Assembly: GCA_021828085.1 (NCBI GenBank) | Contig: JAKATE010000107.1 | Span: forward strand, 1-6,725 | Direction: 5' to 3' | DNA: 6,725 nt | From: Thermoplasmata archaeon | GTDB lineage: Archaea; Thermoplasmatota; Thermoplasmata; Lutacidiplasmatales; UBA184 | In this document: piece by piece, positions 5,480 to 6,725 of the stretch | Position numbering within the stretch: the first letter of the stretch is position 1 | Layout of the letters: every line of letters starts with the position of its first letter | Translations under genes and position numbers: made by a program | Notes under the pieces: model-generated | Told to the model about the DNA's origin: nothing | The model's input: only the letters and a program-made list of their open reading frames with translations | The model's database searches: none

Positions 5480-5866
5480 ATGCCGACCCTCCGCCCGCTC
5501 CTGCTGGCCGCCCTCGTCTCCCTGGTGGGGGGGATCGCGCTCGTGGTGGAGGCCGTCCTCCGGGGACAGGTCTCCGGGGCCGTGGTCGTGGTCTTTCCCG
5601 TCTTCTACAGCAGCTCGGGGCTCTTTGCGGCGGGGGTCGCGCTGATCTTCCTCGCCATCGTCCTCGCCGCCTTCTCGTCGTTCAGCGCAGGCCCCGGGTC
5701 CGAGCGGACCCTCCCGGCCACGGCCGAGTCCGGAGGGTTCGTGCTCCTCGGCCCGGTCCCCATCGTCTTCGGGAGCGTGCACCCTCCCGTCCGCTGGCTG
5801 GTCGTGCTGGGTGCCGTGCTGACCGCGCTGATCGTCGCTCTCGCCCTCTGGGCCCTGCTCGGATAG
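5480..5866 (+). CDS. DUF131 / TIGR00304-family membrane protein
   Basis: The 128-residue product is a small hydrophobic protein of the archaeal DUF131/TIGR00304 family, whose function is unknown. Membrane segments are likely at about residues 6-28, 31-67 (long enough for one or two passes) and 104-127. Between the last two lies the family signature GFVLLGPVPIVFGS (86-99), preceded by a short polar loop (about 69-85). There are no obvious catalytic residues and no cleavable signal sequence beyond the first membrane helix. The gene starts 7 nt after dph2 without a clear ribosome binding site of its own, so translation probably depends on coupling. Its 3' end faces pdxT, with 8 nt between the two stop codons and no T-tract visible. 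Confidence 0.82.
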   Translation: MPTLRPLLLAALVSLVGGIALVVEAVLRGQVSGAVVVVFPVFYSSSGLFAAGVALIFLAIVLAAFSSFSAGPGSERTLPATAESGGFVLLGPVPIVFGSVHPPVRWLVVLGAVLTALIVALALWALLG

Positions 5867-5874
5867 CGGACGGT

Positions 5875-6486
5875 CTACGGCAGGAGGCCGTGGCTCCGGA
5901 GGAAGAGGCGGTGGAGCCGCTCATCGGAGGAGAGCTCCGGGTGGAAGGTGAGACCCCAGAGGTTCCCCTGCCGGACCGCCACGGGGGAACCGTCCCAGTG
6001 TCCCAGCACCTCAACCCCGGGGTCCACGCGGAGGATCCGGGGCGCCCGGATGAAGGCCGCAGGGAAGGGGCCGCCGGAGAGTCCCTGGAGGTCCACGGGG
6101 GCCTCGAAGCTCTCCACCTGGCGTCCGTAGTCGTTGCGACGGACCTTCACGGAGAGGAGCCCAAGCGTCACCGGGTCCCGCCCCCCGGGAGAGGGCTCGA
6201 GCTCGCGCGCGAGAAGGATGAGCCCGGCGCACGTCGCGAGCGCCGGTAGTCCACCTTCGAGCCGCTCCTTGAGCGGAGCGCGCAGTCCCTCCTCGTCGAG
6301 GAGCCGGGAGAGGGTCGTGCTCTCTCCTCCGGGCAGGAGGAGCGCGCTCACCCGGAGGAGGTCGGCGGGGGCGAGGACCGGAACCACGCTCCCTTCCCCC
6401 AGGACCCGCTCCACGGCGGCGGCGTGCTCGGGGACGTCCCCCTGCAGGGCGAGGACCCCGACGCGGGGTCGGGAAGGGGAGCTCAC
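5875..6486 (-). CDS. pdxT: Pyridoxal 5'-phosphate synthase glutaminase subunit PdxT
   Basis: The 203-residue product is the class I glutamine amidotransferase PdxT. It releases ammonia from glutamine and passes it to PdxS, which makes pyridoxal 5'-phosphate from ribose 5-phosphate and glyceraldehyde 3-phosphate in the cytosol. Family blocks are in order: VGVLALQGDVPEH (9-21), LPGGESTTLSRLL (51-63), the nucleophile Cys86 in ATCAGLILLA, RNDYGRQVESFE (117-128) and FHPELSSD (181-188). The last block supplies His182 and Glu184 of the Cys-His-Glu triad. All catalytic residues are present and the length is normal. The start is a GTG (complement of 6484-6486), overlapping the reductase stop codon in a 4-nt GTGA. 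PdxS is not in this window. Confidence 0.95.
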   Translation of the reverse strand: MSSPSRPRVGVLALQGDVPEHAAAVERVLGEGSVVPVLAPADLLRVSALLLPGGESTTLSRLLDEEGLRAPLKERLEGGLPALATCAGLILLARELEPSPGGRDPVTLGLLSVKVRRNDYGRQVESFEAPVDLQGLSGGPFPAAFIRAPRILRVDPGVEVLGHWDGSPVAVRQGNLWGLTFHPELSSDERLHRLFLRSHGLLP

Positions 6487-6725
6487 GGGTGCGCGTTCGC
6501 TCCGCGACGGAGCTCCTCGAGGAGCTCCCGGGCGCGGTCCTGTCGGATCGCGTGTTCGGCCACCAGGCGCTCGGCGAGGGCGTCGACCTCCTCCGGGGCG
6601 GCCCCCACGGTGACGGCGACGTTCCGCGCGTGCAGGGCCATGTGCCCCTTCTGGATCCCCTCGTTGGCGAGGGCCCGGAGGGCCGCGAAGTTCTGGGCCA
6701 GCCCGACGGCGGCCATCACCTCGGC
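6483..6725 (-). CDS. hmgA: Class II 3-hydroxy-3-methylglutaryl-CoA reductase, C-terminal part
   Basis: The frame is open from the window edge (6725) to a TGA at 6483-6485, showing the last 80 residues. HMG-CoA reductase reduces HMG-CoA to mevalonate for isoprenoid synthesis, which in archaea supplies membrane lipids. The visible segment has VGLAQNFAALRALANEGIQK followed by GHMALHARN, the class II C-terminal signature. The histidine of GHM (codon 6642-6644) corresponds to the catalytic histidine of this class. The remainder, with VTVGAAPEEVDALAERL and RARELLEELRRG, is the usual closing helical region. Class I enzymes end differently, so the class assignment is fairly firm. The N-terminus and the substrate and cofactor domains lie outside the window. 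The 4-nt overlap with pdxT implies a shared transcript and coupled translation. Confidence 0.93.
   Translation of the reverse strand, partial: AEVMAAVGLAQNFAALRALANEGIQKGHMALHARNVAVTVGAAPEEVDALAERLVAEHAIRQDRARELLEELRRGANAHP

Noticed and set aside
4656..5645. Plus-strand alternative frame of about 329 codons inside dph2 and the membrane protein gene
   Set aside because: The product is Arg/Pro/Gly-rich and overlaps all three cluster cysteines of dph2 in the true frame; it is a GC-driven shadow.
5867..5874. Search for a bidirectional terminator between the converging membrane protein and pdxT genes
   Set aside because: Only 8 nt separate the stop codons and neither strand shows a T-tract there, so no terminator is called.
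6509..6528. Perfect 20-bp palindrome GGAGCTCCTCGAGGAGCTCC
   Set aside because: It falls inside the reductase reading frame, where a Glu-Leu-Leu-Glu-Glu-Leu stretch with GAG and CTC codons produces such palindromes automatically. No independent sign of an operator was seen.

Overview
This is a very GC-rich (by eye about 70% or more) archaeal chromosomal segment. The archaeal assignment rests on gene content. There is a NAC-type nascent-chain protein of the archaeal NAC+UBA layout, a Dph2 enzyme with its three cluster cysteines, a PAC2-family proteasome-assembly-type chaperone, a DUF131/TIGR00304 membrane protein found in archaea, and the C-terminus of a class II HMG-CoA reductase. Class II reductase together with this content suggests a GC-rich Thermoplasmatota-like lineage, but that placement is inference. 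No mobile element, CRISPR array, tRNA or rRNA is visible. The gene density and short or overlapping junctions look like a core chromosomal region.

Layout. Bases 1-828 hold the C-terminal part of an unrecognised acidic, proline-rich, coiled-coil protein with a histidine heptad repeat. After a 59-nt gap with a TATA-like element inside an inverted repeat, a plus-strand series follows: PAC2 chaperone (888-1661), GNAT N-acetyltransferase (1645-2151), four-CBS protein with an HPF/RaiA-like C-terminal domain (2218-3459), NAC (3466-3861), Nudix hydrolase (3876-4322), Dph2 (4426-5472) and a DUF131 membrane protein (5480-5866). On the minus strand, converging on it with 8 nt between stop codons, is an overlapping pair: HMG-CoA reductase (6483-6725, continuing beyond the window) followed by PdxT (5875-6486).

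How the genes fit together. The plus-strand series is concentrated on making and looking after proteins: proteasome assembly (PAC2), N-terminal acetylation (GNAT of RimI/Ard1 type), probable ribosome silencing (CBS-HPF), nascent-chain handling (NAC) and modification of elongation factor 2 (Dph2). The CBS-HPF protein is the most interesting item: it appears to join an adenine-nucleotide-sensing module to a ribosome-hibernation fold, immediately upstream of and probably translationally coupled to NAC. The PAC2 protein ends in Met-Tyr-Arg, which fits the HbYX signal used to dock on the 20S proteasome. The minus-strand pair joins isoprenoid lipid precursor synthesis to the glutaminase subunit of PLP synthase.
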